From Lagopus muta (Eukaryota; Chordata; Aves; Galliformes; Phasianidae): 64,000 bases of DNA. The notes under the pieces are model-generated. The model was not told the DNA's origin and ran no database searches. It saw only the letters and a list, made by a program, of their open reading frames with translations. Location: the NCBI RefSeq assembly GCF_023343835.1, contig NC_064435.1, positions 41,812,603 through 41,876,602 of the forward strand, given 5' to 3'. Made by a program: the position numbers and the translations under genes. This document shows, piece by piece, positions 11,193 to 25,100 of the stretch (the first letter of the stretch is position 1; each line of letters opens with the position of its first letter).

Positions 11193-14100
11193 CAGAAATA
11201 TTGTTTTTATTGGGTTTGCTTGAATTAGATGAAAACTGAATACCAACAGTGGAAACTGCTAGTAAGGGAAAATCCTGCTTTTGGGTAGGCACATTGAGAG
11301 CTGCCTGTAAGATAATTTTCAGGCATCCTTCCCTTGCAGGAGGAGTGTTGGCTTGTGTCTGTCAGAGCAGGCATCTTTCTGCAATCAAGCACCTGAAAAC
11401 TCTTGTCCTTTCATTAATTCACACACCTACAAAGGAACACATTCTGTTTGTTGATGCTCTATATATGCCCTGCGGAGCAGTTCCTCTGGAAGCTGCCTCT
11501 TCATGCCTCTTTCCTTGGAAGCATTTGGATTTTCTCAGAAAATGGGAACACTCTGAGGTTTGTTAGCTTCACCTAGGCTTGTCATTAACACTAGTGGAGT
11601 GCAAACATTAACCAAATTAAAGGTTTACTTCAGCTTGGCATAAGGGCAAGCTCCTAATTACAAGACTGGAAAATGAAAATGACCAGGAGTCATTTAAACT
11701 TGAAATGTAATTCTAGGGCAAACTTAACAACAGGTTCTTCCTTTGCTGCCTATTATCCTTCACATTGAGTTTTTAAGATGTGTTTCATCCATAAAAATCA
11801 TCAGTCTAATTTGTACATGCAATGCGTAGCTTGTCTAGTTCCTTCCAGCAGGAAGGAAGTGCCTCAGGTGTGGCCAGCTGGGGTTCTGTTTGAAGCTCCT
11901 TCCTGACTCTGCTTTCTTTCATGCTTTCCAAACAAGCTGTCCTGAGACACCTCCTCTTCCCAGGCAGCAATTCATGAAGCAATTCACAAACCTTTTACTG
12001 GCTCGCCTTAATAACATGCAAAGCTATGAGCTCTAGCCATTGTCTCAAGTTTTCCATGCATAGCTGATGTGCTCTGGAGTAACACAAATGTGCTTCAGCA
12101 ACAAAGACGACAGACTTGATAGCGGCACTTTTTGACCAAGCAGCCGTCCCACCATTTGGTATCAGCTTATGGGGTTCCCAATTTGACATCATCTCATTGC
12201 AGAAGAATGAGAGGAGATCACACCTCCCACATCTAAGAAAGCATGAGGAGGGAGGGAATCACGCTAGGCTGTGCTGATCTTAATGTTACAGTTGACAAAT
12301 CTAATCTTTCCCTTGTTCATTTACCAGTGCCAGCCAGGCATCGTTTTGTATGATTAAGTGCCTGTGAAATCAAATAATGAACTGAATTTGTTCCATTTGG
12401 ATACATTATCCAAACTGGACTTTTGGGTACATCATCATTACTGTGATCTCTAACTTGTCAGAGATGCCACAACACAGATAATAACAGTAAAAATACTGAC
12501 ACCGCATGCTGGTGGTTTACTTGACTCATTACAGAGAATAAAGAATATCACTGAAATAAATGTAGTGCTTAGCACGGAGATGTCATAGAAATAAATAGAA
12601 TTTGTGCTGCGTAGAAAGAAAAAAAATTGTGGATAATGTGCTTGCAGGGAACTACAAACCATTTGAATGCTGTGTTTTTTTGCATTTTTTTCACTAAATG
12701 CTTTATTCTCTCCTTAGAAGAAGGAAATGCTGTTGGCTTGGAACACCATAGCACTGGTAGTACCAGATTGGGCTTTCTTAATGATCTGGAAGTTAGAATC
12801 ATGATTAAGTCTGTTTATATATCGGTAGCTTTGTGGTAGCTGCATGAGTTCCATTCAGAATACGATGGCACGCTGTACTGGAAATGCACTGCAACAGGCA
12901 TGTATTTGCTTGCAAAATGGGGGGACTATCCGTATCTAACGCTTCCAAAACGCCTTCTGGGAGTGCAGCTTATTCTATTCCAGGAGGAGTTTGAAGCCGT
13001 TTTGGTAGCGGGTGTTAGCAGATGGTCCCCGAAAATGGTGGGACGTCTGCTCAGCCAGGCTCCTGCAGGCTCCCAGCCTCATGATGCGGCCTGGCTCCGC
13101 TGCCACAGGAGGTAACAGGCTGAAGGGAACCCAGGGGAAGCACCACTGAGAGAGGGAGGGAGGCAGACAAACGCTATGGCGGGGGCTGTGAGGAAGCAGA
13201 GGGATTTTCTCCAAACCGCATCCTTTTAAGCAATCAGATTTCAATTTGTCTGAGAGGATGATGCTGTAAAGGTCGTCAGTCACAATAGTAGAAAATTTAA
13301 TTCTCTTTTAGTTTGTATCTTCAGTAAATAGCACAGCAGTGTCAGTCATCTTGTGAAAGAGTGAAAACATTGTGCCGTGCAATTATCATCAGCCTATATG
13401 TGCAATTTTATGATTGTTATTTGCATTAATGTACTGCACTGTTGTTCTCTACATCTTGCAAACGTGAAAGCTTGAAAGTGTTAGGAAGCTGGGCATGGTG
13501 ATGACACTTTGTAACAATGTAGGGCTTTAATTTCATTAGTGTATTGCTGCTGTCTGTGCCAAGCAGATGAGTGGTATCCCTCCTAAAATGGAAAGTGAAG
13601 TTAGGTGTATATCAAGACCTCTGTACATATTGAAGGAAGTCAGCAGCTTATCCATGAAGACACAATGAGGCTGTGACGAGGATGCTGGATTCAGCAGCCA
13701 GGATTTCCATCCTAACTCACCACCCCAAGTGTTGCTGTGGATGTAGTCCTCACCTTTCTGTATTCTTCTGTCAGACTTTTGAAATCTGCCGAGGAAAAAT
13801 GGTAGATATCTTTACTGGGATTAGATGTATCCATAACCACCATTTAAATTAATTGCATGGAAAGTTTTTTATAGGAGCACACAGCAGTGGCAAGCACTTC
13901 TAACACGGACACGTGCAGGATGTGAATATGAAACCACGCTGCCTTGGGAGGGTGGCATGTCCATGAACTAACCCACTACTGGCTCTTCAGGAGCCAGAAC
14001 CACTTTGCCAGCTGTGCGCACACAAGGCTGCGTGACAGAGAGCTGGCTGTGACTGCATTGCCTTCTTTGTGTCCTTGTGACTGCAGAGAGTGCCACAGAA

Positions 14101-14654
14101 ATGCCCTGCTGCATCTCCAGGTTCACCTTGCAAAATAAATGACAGGAATCACACAAAAGCAACTGCACAGAAAGGGATAGAGGGACAAAGGACGCCTGAA
14201 TAGGAAGGACTCAGAAAGGCTAAGGCACAAAATGAGTCACTAGGGACAAACTGTAATGACAGCTTTGAAAGGATGTTAGAAGCAGGGGGAGGCAGAAGGA
14301 AAGTCTACAGCTGAGTGAGGGATGAGAAGAAAAGCAGGTGACACCAAGATTGAAGTACTTACTCTGGCTTTTAGTCACAAACAAGGTGCTGGTACCCAGC
14401 AACTTAGCAAGCTTCATTTTAAGAGAGGTACAGACAAGCTAAAAATCATGTAAAAGAATACAGTTTAAAATGCCAGGAGGTGTAGATACATTGAAATCAG
14501 CCAGGCCTGCTGAGCTTTATGCTGACAAATGTGGAGTGCTAGAGCAGCCTTCGCAGCACTAACTATAATCTTTGACAGCTGCTAGCAGCAAAGTCCCAGT
14601 GGATAAGTACAGTACCTGTCATTAGAAGGGAGAAAATGAAGAAAGCAGGAACTC
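11193..14654. other. Noncoding stretch
   Basis: No exon or repeat confidently recognised. A frame of 105 codons at 11249-11566 has no family resemblance and no supporting splice sites that I can see. Base composition is AT-rich with scattered A and T runs. Confidence 0.55.
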
Positions 14655-14788
14655 AGTTCTACGGAGATATTCAAGACCCATCTGGATGCCTACCTGTGTG
14701 ACCCATTGTAGGAAACCTCCTTTAGCAGGGAGTTTGGACTTGATGATCTCTTGAGGTCTTTTCCAAGCCCTAGAATTCTGTGATTTTG
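14655..14788 (+). mobile_element. CR1 3' end fragment
   Basis: A short CR1 3' end with the conserved phrases TTCAAGACCCATCTGGATGC, GGACTTGATGATCTC and a terminal AGAATTCTGTGATTTTGTG. Only the last 130 bp or so is present, through 5' truncation. Confidence 0.85.
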
Positions 14789-15279
14789 TGGCTTTTGGAG
14801 GAGTCAGGCTGGGAGTGTTGCTGAGAAGCATTTTAAGACAAACAGATACAGTTTGTCCCCAAACACACAAAATAGAGTCAGGCAACAAAGACTTTTGAAG
14901 AACATCGTGTCAAACTGATCTAACCACCTTTTTAGGACAAACTTCCCAGCACCTATTGCTGCTGGTGATGTGACCTCTCTGGGAAGAACACGGGAGTTGC
15001 CTTGCTTTCCCCACATGCTATGGAAACATGGTGCCCAGAAAACACTTAATGCCTGCAAAACTCTGTTCTTGTTGCTGCTGGATTAGCAGGGCAAGCACTA
15101 CAAAATACATATGACTGAGACTTGCAGATGAACATCATTTGCTGTATGCATAGGTACAGCAAATGCCTGGCAGTTGGCTACAAGCTACATGAGCTAACTT
15201 GGAGGATATAGTCCATGAGATGTGTACATTGGACAACCCTCGATTATCTGGGATGTGGTAAGCATGAATTATAAGCAAG

Positions 15280-16292
15280 AGCTTTTAAAAACTTTTGATG
15301 TGGTCCCATGTAATGTTCTGATGTTCTGAGCTGAGCTGGAACAAAAATAAGATCACTGCAGCCAGGCAGGTGCACAAGTGGTTGAAATACCGCTTGTCCA
15401 GAGTAATTACCAATAATTCACTGTCAGACCAGGAGAACGTTGTAAGTGAGGTCCCGCAAGGGTCTGTCTGGGGTCAGCGTTACTCAGTGCTTTCAATAAT
15501 GACTTGGATGAGTGTAACAGTTTGAATAAAGAGTAAAATTTGTGGATGACATCAAGACAGGAAGGTTTGTGAGCACTTTGGTGAACGAGATTAGAATTTT
15601 AAATAATCTTGCTGCGCTGGTGAAATGCTGAGAAATCAATAAGATCAAGTTCAATAAAGAATACAAAGAACTCCTCCTGGGGGGCAGAAGTCAAATGAGA
15701 AGTGGATAATAGCTGGTGGGGCAGCAGTCCTGCCGGCAAGGCTGTGGTCTTACTGCTGTTTACAGATGCTGCTGAAAAAACATTTCTCCCACAATGACTT
15801 TACTGCCCCATGAACTAAACAAATGTAGTTCTGGTGACTATAAATGTAATTTTTCTGGTCTACTCAGCACTAATAACTAGGATTGTGTGTCCAGAATGGA
15901 GCACCGTAAGAAAAAAATAAGCAAGAAAACAGGACAATAGCAATAGGTGTGACAAGATTTAATAAATCTCAGGGGGGAGGAGGAGAGGGAGAGAGTTTAT
16001 TTAATTTAGACAAAAGGAAATTGAATGATGACCAGCATAAAAGACTTGCAAAGAAAATAAAGACTTCTCCATGCTGACAACAAATTAGATGAGAAGTGAC
16101 TTGCAGCAAGAGATATGTGTTAGACAAACCATTTCTCAGCATTTGAAGAGGTTTCTTAAAGAATTCCCATCATCAAAGTTTTGGAACAGGACAGACAAAC
16201 TTCTTTCAGGAATATGCTAGACAGATCTGATTCTTTCTCAAAGGAGATCTGAGCCATATGTTTCCTCTAACCTTATGTGTCTGTGATTTTGT
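15280..16292 (+). mobile_element. Old CR1 (or CR1/L3-like) LINE with reverse-transcriptase remnant
   Basis: About 1 kb of strongly decayed LINE. It includes the part of ORF2 encoding the end of the polymerase domain (GTGAGGTCCCGCAAGGGTCT, then AATGACTTGGATGA and TTTGTGGATGACATCAAG, matching the VPQGS and FVDD-type blocks at nucleotide level). Many stops and indels follow, then a 3' UTR ending TGTGTCTGTGATTTTGT. Divergence is clearly higher than in the 40.4-kb copy, so this is an older subfamily. No function expected. Confidence 0.8.
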
Positions 16293-19200
16293 CTAACAGC
16301 TTAAATCACAGGGGATAACATAATTCTTAGCAATCCAATTCTGCAAGTCAGTGTTCAAGTGTGTAGTCAATACTAGCCAATTAATTCAGAGCTCTGGCAA
16401 GATAGTGGTGTGCAGAGCTGAAAAGCTAATGTGTCATAATATTTTACTGTGGTACAATTTCTTCTACTGGACTCCAGTCCTAAATAACCTCACAAATGTC
16501 TTTGTAAAATTATGTTGCCTTTGCTCAGGAAAAAAACAGTGACTCAGATCTATATGAAGCTGAAGAACTGGACTTGTTTACATACTACTAATGTGCAGAT
16601 TGCAGAAGTATCAACTCGGTAGTATATTTCATTGGCTTGTTTCTCTGGTATTTGTGGGTTGAGCCCATCTAAAACCCATTCTCAATTCAATTACACGTGC
16701 AAAAAGAAGTACCTTGAGCACTTACTTTTGTTCTTGTGCAGATCAACACCATGCACACCACAGGTGGGACTGGCTGTCCAGGCAGGCAGCTAGCTCCTGC
16801 CTCCATATTTCTGCTGGCTGTGGGATGCTGGCAGCTTGTAGCAGAGAGGATCTGGCCTGCGGTATCTCTAGAGCACTATTCTGCAGCTCTGATAATGGCA
16901 GCATGAAAGTACACAACTTATTTTTGCCATTTATTCCTTGTATGAGCATTTTTCCTCCTTCTCGGGATCCCTGGTTTTAGTGTAGAACTGCTGGAAGATC
17001 GACATGCAGAAAAATGCTCTATTCGTTTACTGGTTTTCTTGTTTTTCTCCTGTCCCAGCTATTTGTTTTTGTAGACCACGTGATTGTAGCAAGAGATCAG
17101 ATATGCACAGATTTGAGATTTCCAGTTGGTTATGCAGGATATTAAATAAGATATAGGGTTAGGGAAATGGAACATGGAAAAACATATGGTGGATGTTGAG
17201 GAATTCACAGATTTAGAATGAAGGAAGTGCCAGTGGTTGATAGCTTATTTTAACCTGGTTTGATTCCTTAGTACTATAGCAAATAAGGTTAGGTCAGGAG
17301 TAGGAAAAAAAAAAGTGAAAGAGCCCAATTTGTGAATATTCAGTGGTCTACAGGGTTAGGCTGAAGGCTGAGGACAAAAGGAGACACAGTTTCATACTAC
17401 ATTTTAGCCATATTTCTCTGAATAATCTTCCCAGAAATGGGTTTAGGAAGACAGTTGTGGGAACACTAAGAGAAAATTGAAAGGCTCCTGGTTATGAGTG
17501 AAGCACGCAGAGAGAGACAACGAAGTCTGATGCTAAAAGAAACAAATGGCCATTTGCCTATTTCACTTCCAGTTTTATCAACTGCTTCTTAAAGAAAGGA
17601 AGGATGAAAATTCAACCTAGAATAGGAGCAAGGGGATAAGCAGATCCCAGCCTGTTGCTGAGGACCCAAACCATTTGGGGCTGTGATTCTACTCTTTCTC
17701 TCTGTTCTTATCCTAAACCTACGTTTTTTTCATGGCAGGTCCTAAAGTACCATCAGCAAATAATGCCAAGAGAAAACCCTTAGGAAGTAGCAGTAGTAGG
17801 GAGTAAAGCATATACACATGAACAGTTTTCCACTAGTCTATTCATATTTCTGAGATGATTAAAAAATATGTTTAATTTCAGCCCTCAGGTGCTCACAGAA
17901 TATTAAATTAGAACCATAATTATTCTGTGTGTTGCTTATGGTGGAGACAAGTGAAAAGAGAACATCATTTAGGCGTAAGGAAGCTAATAGTTAAGAGCAA
18001 ACTGTGTTGGCAGCCTTTCAGCTGAATTAAGATTCATTTTCCTGAACAGTTTTGAGACAGAGTTTGGATAAAATAGGTGAAGCTGTGATCTACAGGGAAT
18101 ACTGCTTCTGCATGGAAAAGTCACTGTGGACACAACACTGTGAGTTAAATCTTCAAACACTGAAATAATTATGTGTTCCCAACTTCAAGACAGACTGGCT
18201 TTCTAAACCGTCAGTTGCAACAAGACCGATGATGAGGTCTTCAGCAGTGTCATGATATCTGGTGTGCCAGGCAGAGAAAATGTTACTGAAGAGATACCTG
18301 CTGTTACCAGTCTCAGTATGATATGAAAGCAGGACCTGGTTTTCTAGGCAATATTTAAATCTATAAAGCAACCCCTGGCATTTTCACACTGAGTCACTCT
18401 TTGGCCCCAGGATCTCACAGAGGCACAGTGCTTGAGGTGCCAGAGCTGTGGCACCCGGTTTTGGTTCTACTAAGAGCATTATCACACTTGGCAGTGACCT
18501 TAGCTTATTTCTGCACTCCTGTATTATTCACACACCCATGGTGGGCCCAGTGGCAGTCAGGGAGCACACACACCTTGTGTTTCACAGCAGAAGTGAGGGC
18601 AGCGCTGACCTTGGAGAGCCCCTCAAGAGTCAGCTGAACTGCTCTGAAGGGGGGACAGTACATGCAACAGGGCAAGATTTTGCAGTTTATCAGGTTAATA
18701 GTAAAGCATATGGGTTTTGAAGAACTGGAAATGAAATAGTCTTAAGTTGTGGTTTCAAGAGAAATCATGTGAGGCTTTAGACACCTAGCAATGGGGAATT
18801 CAAATGCTGCAGCGTGTTGATGGCAGGCTCTGAAGTGGGACACTCACCTGACTGCTTCAGATTTGTTCGAGACATGCTGAAGGGTTAACTTTGTGCAGAC
18901 TGCATGTCAGATCAGGTATTTACTGTCCTTGTAGTGCTGGTATTGGATGAGGAATAACTTAAAGAGGCAGCATAAAGCACCGTCAATGTGAATCATGTTC
19001 TGGATGTTGCAGCTAACTGGACAGAAATGTAATTTCCTCCCTGATCCCGATCAGTTTTCTTTTCCCAAGTGTTGTAGAAATCCAATATTAATAACATGGA
19101 ACCAGAGCCCTAAAGACAGTGAACAGATTGAGTAAGTGTAACAAATGAATATATAACAACCCACCAGAAATCACAACAGAATATGGACACAGCAGTATTG

Positions 19201-22002
19201 ATACTCTGATGTGGTAAAATAAGGCTGCAACTGTTTGTGTCAGCTTATCAGTTAACACAATTGATATAAATGATTTTGTCTTAGTTTAACCTTTTCTCAA
19301 TTACCACTTCTAGCACCCCGGGGATAATTGTATTTCAAGAAAACAAATAAACCTCTCAAACCTTTGACAAAGCACAATCTCTTTTGAAAAGATGGTCTTT
19401 TTCAAAAGAAATCATAGCTGTAAACATGAGGTGGTGGTGGCTCATAACTTTCTTACAAAAAGCCTTTTAAAATTGACTGACAGATTCAGCCCCACCTCAA
19501 TCAATTATATGGAAGCAAATGGGCTGCAAAGAAAACCTACTTAAGAAGTCACCCGGCAGGAGTTTTGGTTACTACCTAATGTGACTTACAAATTGGGTAA
19601 TAAGAAAAGTAAAGAAATAACAGGCTTTACTAACATTAGGCTAAGCTAGTATTAGTCCAATTCTTATTAGAATCATATTAACACAAAGACAAAACTTTAG
19701 CACTGTTTGTTTGAGTACATTGAGCTATGTGGGAACATAGACTTCAGAACATTAAGACATGTTGGCCTGTGATCTCTCTATAATAAATGTAACTAATGGA
19801 GTCTTCAGCAAACTAGCAGAAATCAGGTACTTTTCAAAGTGTCAGAACTCAAATAGACTAACAAAACTGATTTAAAGGCTGATCTGATTGAAATGAACAC
19901 TGACTCTTGAGTACAGGCATATTTCATTTAGCACGCATACAAGGCATAACCTTCCTCACCCCCTCCAGCACTTTTTAAATTGAATAAATACTACTGAGTT
20001 AAATCATGAATAACCAAGAGCAACTAACTTGGCAGGAAAGGCAGACCTCACAGAAAGCTGTGAGAATCTTCTTGCACACACAGTTTTCCAGAGATTTGTT
20101 CATGCGTTGATGTCATTTTGGTCATGTTTTCTTGTTCGTAAATACCTTTACACTGAAATAAAGAGAGTGCCCTACTGCTGCATCTGTCAGAGGCCATGGA
20201 ATCTACAGGCTGGACTGTGCCACATTATTTGCAAATGACTCCTCACCAAGATAGCACTGCTGTGCTATCCCCAGAGCCACCAGTGCAAAGGTACCTGCCT
20301 GCGGCACGCTTGGCACTCAGCTATGCTAACAACGGGGATTTCTCATCAAAGAGCATAGAGAAGTGCTCCTGCCTTCAGCACTGGCTGGTGCCAGGGGATG
20401 GCTATATGCACAAGTGGCGAAGATGGGGCTAGATGAGTGCAGCTCTTGGTGCTCTCAGACTACAGGTACTGATGCCATGTACACTCTGCAGATACACTCT
20501 TAAATTACTCGTGTCCTTATTCTTCAGCTCTCTCAGTCTTCCCGTCACCTACAACTTTAAACTGTAAGTGCAGCGAGCAACTGGCAAAAGTTGTTTGTGT
20601 TTGCACCACAGTCCCCTGTTTGATTGAACACTTTTAAACTTTTTCACATGCAGTAAACTAGTAGCTTTTATACTGCTCTGTGGATCCAAGGCAGCAAAAT
20701 TAAGCCTACCATTAAACTTGGGGTTTTAGCGCTTTCAGTTACAGACAGCAGTAACTGTGTGTTTGCTGCATCAACTTTATTGGTGTGAATATATATGTCT
20801 GTGTAACCCAAGAGACATGGACACAACACTACGTAGGTAAATAACATTAGCAAAATATTTGGGCTCAACATATTTCAAATTGTGTCAGCAGGGATACAGA
20901 TTACTGCTTAGATTCCACAGATTCTTCCCCCATGTGTCCTGCTTTCCCATCCAAAGCCTCCTTGGGCAGTTCTGGAAATGCTTTTGAATACCCTGGAGTG
21001 GCTAATCCCACTACCTGTTGACTATCCCAGCAAAGATTTTAGCAAAGATGTGCCATTTTAATCAATAACAAAATGTAATTACCAACCATGAGTCCTACTG
21101 ACATATGAGGAGAAAAAGCAAGACCATTAATCACTTTACCCTCACAGAAGAGTATTTGGAAACTCCCTTGAAGTATTTAATGGTTGCTTAGCAGCTTGTC
21201 CCTTTTTTTTTTCACATGGTAGTATCTCTATCTTTGAAGACTTCTCCAGCTTTGCCATCCTGGGTAAAAATCTCCGCCTCATGACTTCCTAAATTCCAGG
21301 TTTAGTACAGGAATAGACCTTGTCTTTGTATAGTTCTGGCAACTTCTGAGGGGAAATCATTTCCAGGGGGGTCTCTAGTAGCAACCTGCAGTATTTTATT
21401 AACTGTAGAATGATAATGAAAGCAATTAGATAGCTTTAAGCTTCATGGGAAACTATATGTAGAATTTTTTGAAAAACACAGATGCTTAATTTTACACTCA
21501 GAACTTCTCTACATGAGAGAATATCCACAGACGTGATAGTTTTCCATTTGCTTGCTTCATGTTATCTGCTCTGGCATAGGTAGAGATAACGAAGCAATTG
21601 GCTTTTATCTTGCTGTAAGTCATTATTTCATCATGGTGGTGATTTCTTTCACAGTATTCCCTCAGTGCTGCAAACTAAAATTTCATGCTCCTTGGGGGCA
21701 ATGTGGGGCCTAGTGCATCTTGGGATTGTTCCATTGGAACTAGAAGCATATCTTGTTGATAGCCACTGTAAATCTGCATTTTCTGTATCCTCCTACATAA
21801 GTGTAAAAATGCTGTCATTTGTCTTCTGTCACAAGAGTTCATTGCCATCTGCCCGTGAATTTATGGCTCAGGATGAATTAGTGATACATCTGGATGGAAA
21901 CAGGATGTATTCCTGCTAGGCACCTTGTTCCTGAGCAGTCAGAAAGTGACTCTTCATCTCTTTTTAAAATTTTCTTTTCTTCTGAGCTTCAGAGTATCCT
22001 TA
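16293..22002. other. Long noncoding stretch, AT-rich
   Basis: I recognise no exon or interspersed repeat in 5.7 kb. A perfect 11-bp inverted repeat lies at 19380-19409. The stretch reads as intron or intergenic DNA. Confidence 0.55.
19380..19409. repeat. Short inverted repeat (hairpin)
   Basis: Arms 19380-19390 (TCTTTTGAAAA) and 19399-19409 (TTTTCAAAAGA) are perfect reverse complements around an 8-base loop. The arms are AT-rich and could be accidental; no transposon ends were recognised nearby. Confidence 0.6.
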
Positions 22003-22170
22003 ACCTGGGGAACTACTGACCTGTCAGCCTCACCTCTGTGCCTGGGAAGATCATGGAACAGATCCTCCTGGAAGAGATGTTACAGGTCCTGAGGGACGAG
22101 CAGGTGATGAGACAGCCAGCATGGCTTCACTAAGGGCAGATTGTGCCTGACCAATCTAGGGGCCTCATAT
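22003..22170 (+). mobile_element. CR1 internal ORF2 fragment
   Basis: The phrases GGGAACTACTGACCTGTCAG, CCTCTGTGCCTGGGAAGAT and ATGGAACAGATCCTCCTGGA are the well-conserved CR1 polymerase segment. The fragment has no CR1 3' end, so it is an internal relic cut off by deletion. Confidence 0.85.
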
Positions 22171-25100
22171 GGTGAGTGACAGCACAGCAGACAAGGGAAT
22201 GGCAAATGTTGTTGTCTGCTTTGCACATATACTTTATATTATTTTCTCTATTTTCTCATCAATTAAAAAAAGACAATAAAAAGCCTTCATAGCCAGCTTT
22301 ACTCTCTGAGCAGCTGTGTAATCCGTAAACTTCTCAATCTCACTCTCTACCATTTTGATACATAACTTAAATATCTGGTAGAGTACAAGCCTAGCGTTTA
22401 TCTCTGTGGTAATACGTGGGAACCAGCCACTGCTACAAAATGTTGCTGTTTATTCCTGTCTTTTCTTTCCTACCTTTTAACTGGGGGTCTGTTTATTAGT
22501 ACACCTTCTCTCTTCTCAAGAGCCTTTAAGAATCTCGTTGAAACTTTGGCCAAGTATACTATATCAAATAAATCACCTCTGCTCACATGCTCATTGACTT
22601 TTAGAAAGAACTCTAATCAACTGCTATCTCATAAGTTCACTTTACGAGAATCACCTCAGCCTTTTCCCAGGGCATCGTACTGTCTCTTAACTATACTCAT
22701 TATCTTGGTTTCTACTGGTCAGCTTTATACAAACAGATGTGGAGATTGGTTGGAGTGGATTTTGCAGCAGAATTGGAATGACCAGTGATGGCTGAGTTAC
22801 TTGAGGCTGTCAAAGGATATAGTCCTGAAAATAAGCATTTGGAAAACTCATAAGCAACCAGTCTTCTTGTTTCTGATTAACTGTCAGGAGATTGACCCTG
22901 AATGAACTACTGTGGCTGTGTAGCATGCTGCTATGAAGAGGTATCCTCTCTAACAACCACAAGGGTTGCTATCCACAGAAATTTGGAAGCAACTACAAAA
23001 ATGGTGTTCCCTGCTTCTAGCATGCACCTTTTGTCTCCATACCAACCCAGTGAGTTTAGAAAAGAAAGACTGTTCTGTTTCTCTGCTGAATCTTACAGTC
23101 TGCTATGTTGATTAATAATAACATGAGTCTGCTTGGGAAAGACTGTGAGTGAATATTCATAAACTGTTATCCGTTTTCCCTAGTGAAAACTGAAAAAAAA
23201 AAGAAGTAGTTTTCCAATGTGGTTAGTAGTATGAACATAAATGCTATTAGCTTTTCTCTTCTATCCTCTTACAGTCATGGTTAAGGAAGCCTTTCACTGG
23301 GCAGGAGAAAAATCACTCCTATTTCATCATTGTTTATGCATTTCCAGTGTGACAGTGGGTTTTCTCTATAGGAAGTGGAACAGTAGGCAGAGAGCCTGAG
23401 CTATACAAGCAGTATATGCTTTGAATTATAATAGAGCACTGTGCCTTGCATAAGGCTGAGACTAAAGGTTAGAGCTTGGGGTCTCTGGACAGAGATTCAA
23501 GGATTTCGAGACAGGTCGAACAGCCTGGGGAATGTCCTCCTGAGCATGAGCTGCCAGCAGTACATAATCTGAGATGCTTGGAGCACTGGCTCCAAGGAGT
23601 GAAAATACTGTTTTTCAAACACAACTTGGATTTTTTTTTTTTTTTCTGAAATGGAGTAGTACATGTCAGTCCTAATGTGTGGGAGAGCTCAGTGTGCTGC
23701 ATCAGAGGGACCATTTTGCAGCCTGCCTGGGCTTCCATGGATGTTGATCCTTGTTTGCCTGTAGCACAGAAAGGATAGTCTAGGTGAGAGCCTTTGCCTA
23801 TAGGTCCAGAAAGGTTTTCTGTGCAGTGCCTGCATTCTCAGTGCGTTCTCAGTGTGAATGCTTCAGCTTTTAGAATTAGCAGTTTCATTACATAGATTTG
23901 TCATGAATTTTAAAATCAGTGGATGAGAAAAAAATAAGATCCTTAATCAGTAAACAAGAAGTGGCTTTACTAAGTAAATAAGATAAGCCTCTGTTGTCCT
24001 TAATGTGAATCAAAATAAATATCACCAGAGGTGCATGCACAAATAATTTAGAGACCATTTTGAGCAAAGTGAAGAGGGAGATGAAGAGCAATATATTTTT
24101 GTAAATAAGGATGAGTTAAAGGTAATATTAGAGCTTTTTGTGGGAAGGTTTAGGGATCACCCATATATTGAGGGTCTCTATCAGACTCATAGGGTCTCTG
24201 TGCTGTGCCAGACCAAGTTGGCAGGGGAGCCAACTGCTGAATGCTTTTTCCTGGTAGGACAGGAGTAGGCACTGGCAGTGTCAGGGCTGGCAGAGCTGTG
24301 TGACATGAGATGCCAGAAGTAAGGGGAGGCAAAGAGCTGGCAGCCTTGGCAGATGGTTCTTTACAATACTAATAATGACCTATTGTGAATGCCCCTGAGC
24401 TGCCACATTGTCTCCATAGCCATATCAGTCGCCCTCTCTGTTACAGCCTGACTGTGCTTTGTTATCTTGAGGCTGCTTTCTGGCAGCTACCAGCTCACAC
24501 TGAAACCCTTTTTCTATCTCTAGTACTTCTATAAAGCCTTTCTTCACTCTTACGCATTTACTTCCACTTGTCCTTCACTTTCTCTTGTCTGAAAAACACT
24601 CTGTGAGTCAGAAAGCTGGAGACTACTTTGAGACCCCTGAGCTTTGTGTTTCTTTCTTTTTCATTTATTTATTTAGTTAGTTAGTTATTTTTTTTACTTT
24701 TCAGTTCAGCTAAACCTGGATGACGGTTAAGCTGATGCCTCTGAAAATGTTACAGGTGCTGTGTTTGAAAAACTTTAGAGGCTGTTACCAATCCTGACTT
24801 TTGTTTTCATCCTGTAGTTTTCATTGACTTACAGTGCTGCTTGAAACCCTGGGAAATTTCAAAGATACGTCTTTCTCCAGATTCTCTCCGAGGTTCCTTA
24901 ACATGGATACTCTTGTCTAGCTCATAGAACTACTGACGTTCATACTGGGTTGCTGATATGATTGCACAAAGTGGCTGAGCAGCAAAGAGCCAGTCCTACT
25001 GCTGCTGCAGACTGGCATATTTCCACTGGAGCTCATTTTGTTTCATAAAGCATCGGTTTAGATGAAAGAAAAAAGTAAGTCATGATTCAATAGAAAACTT

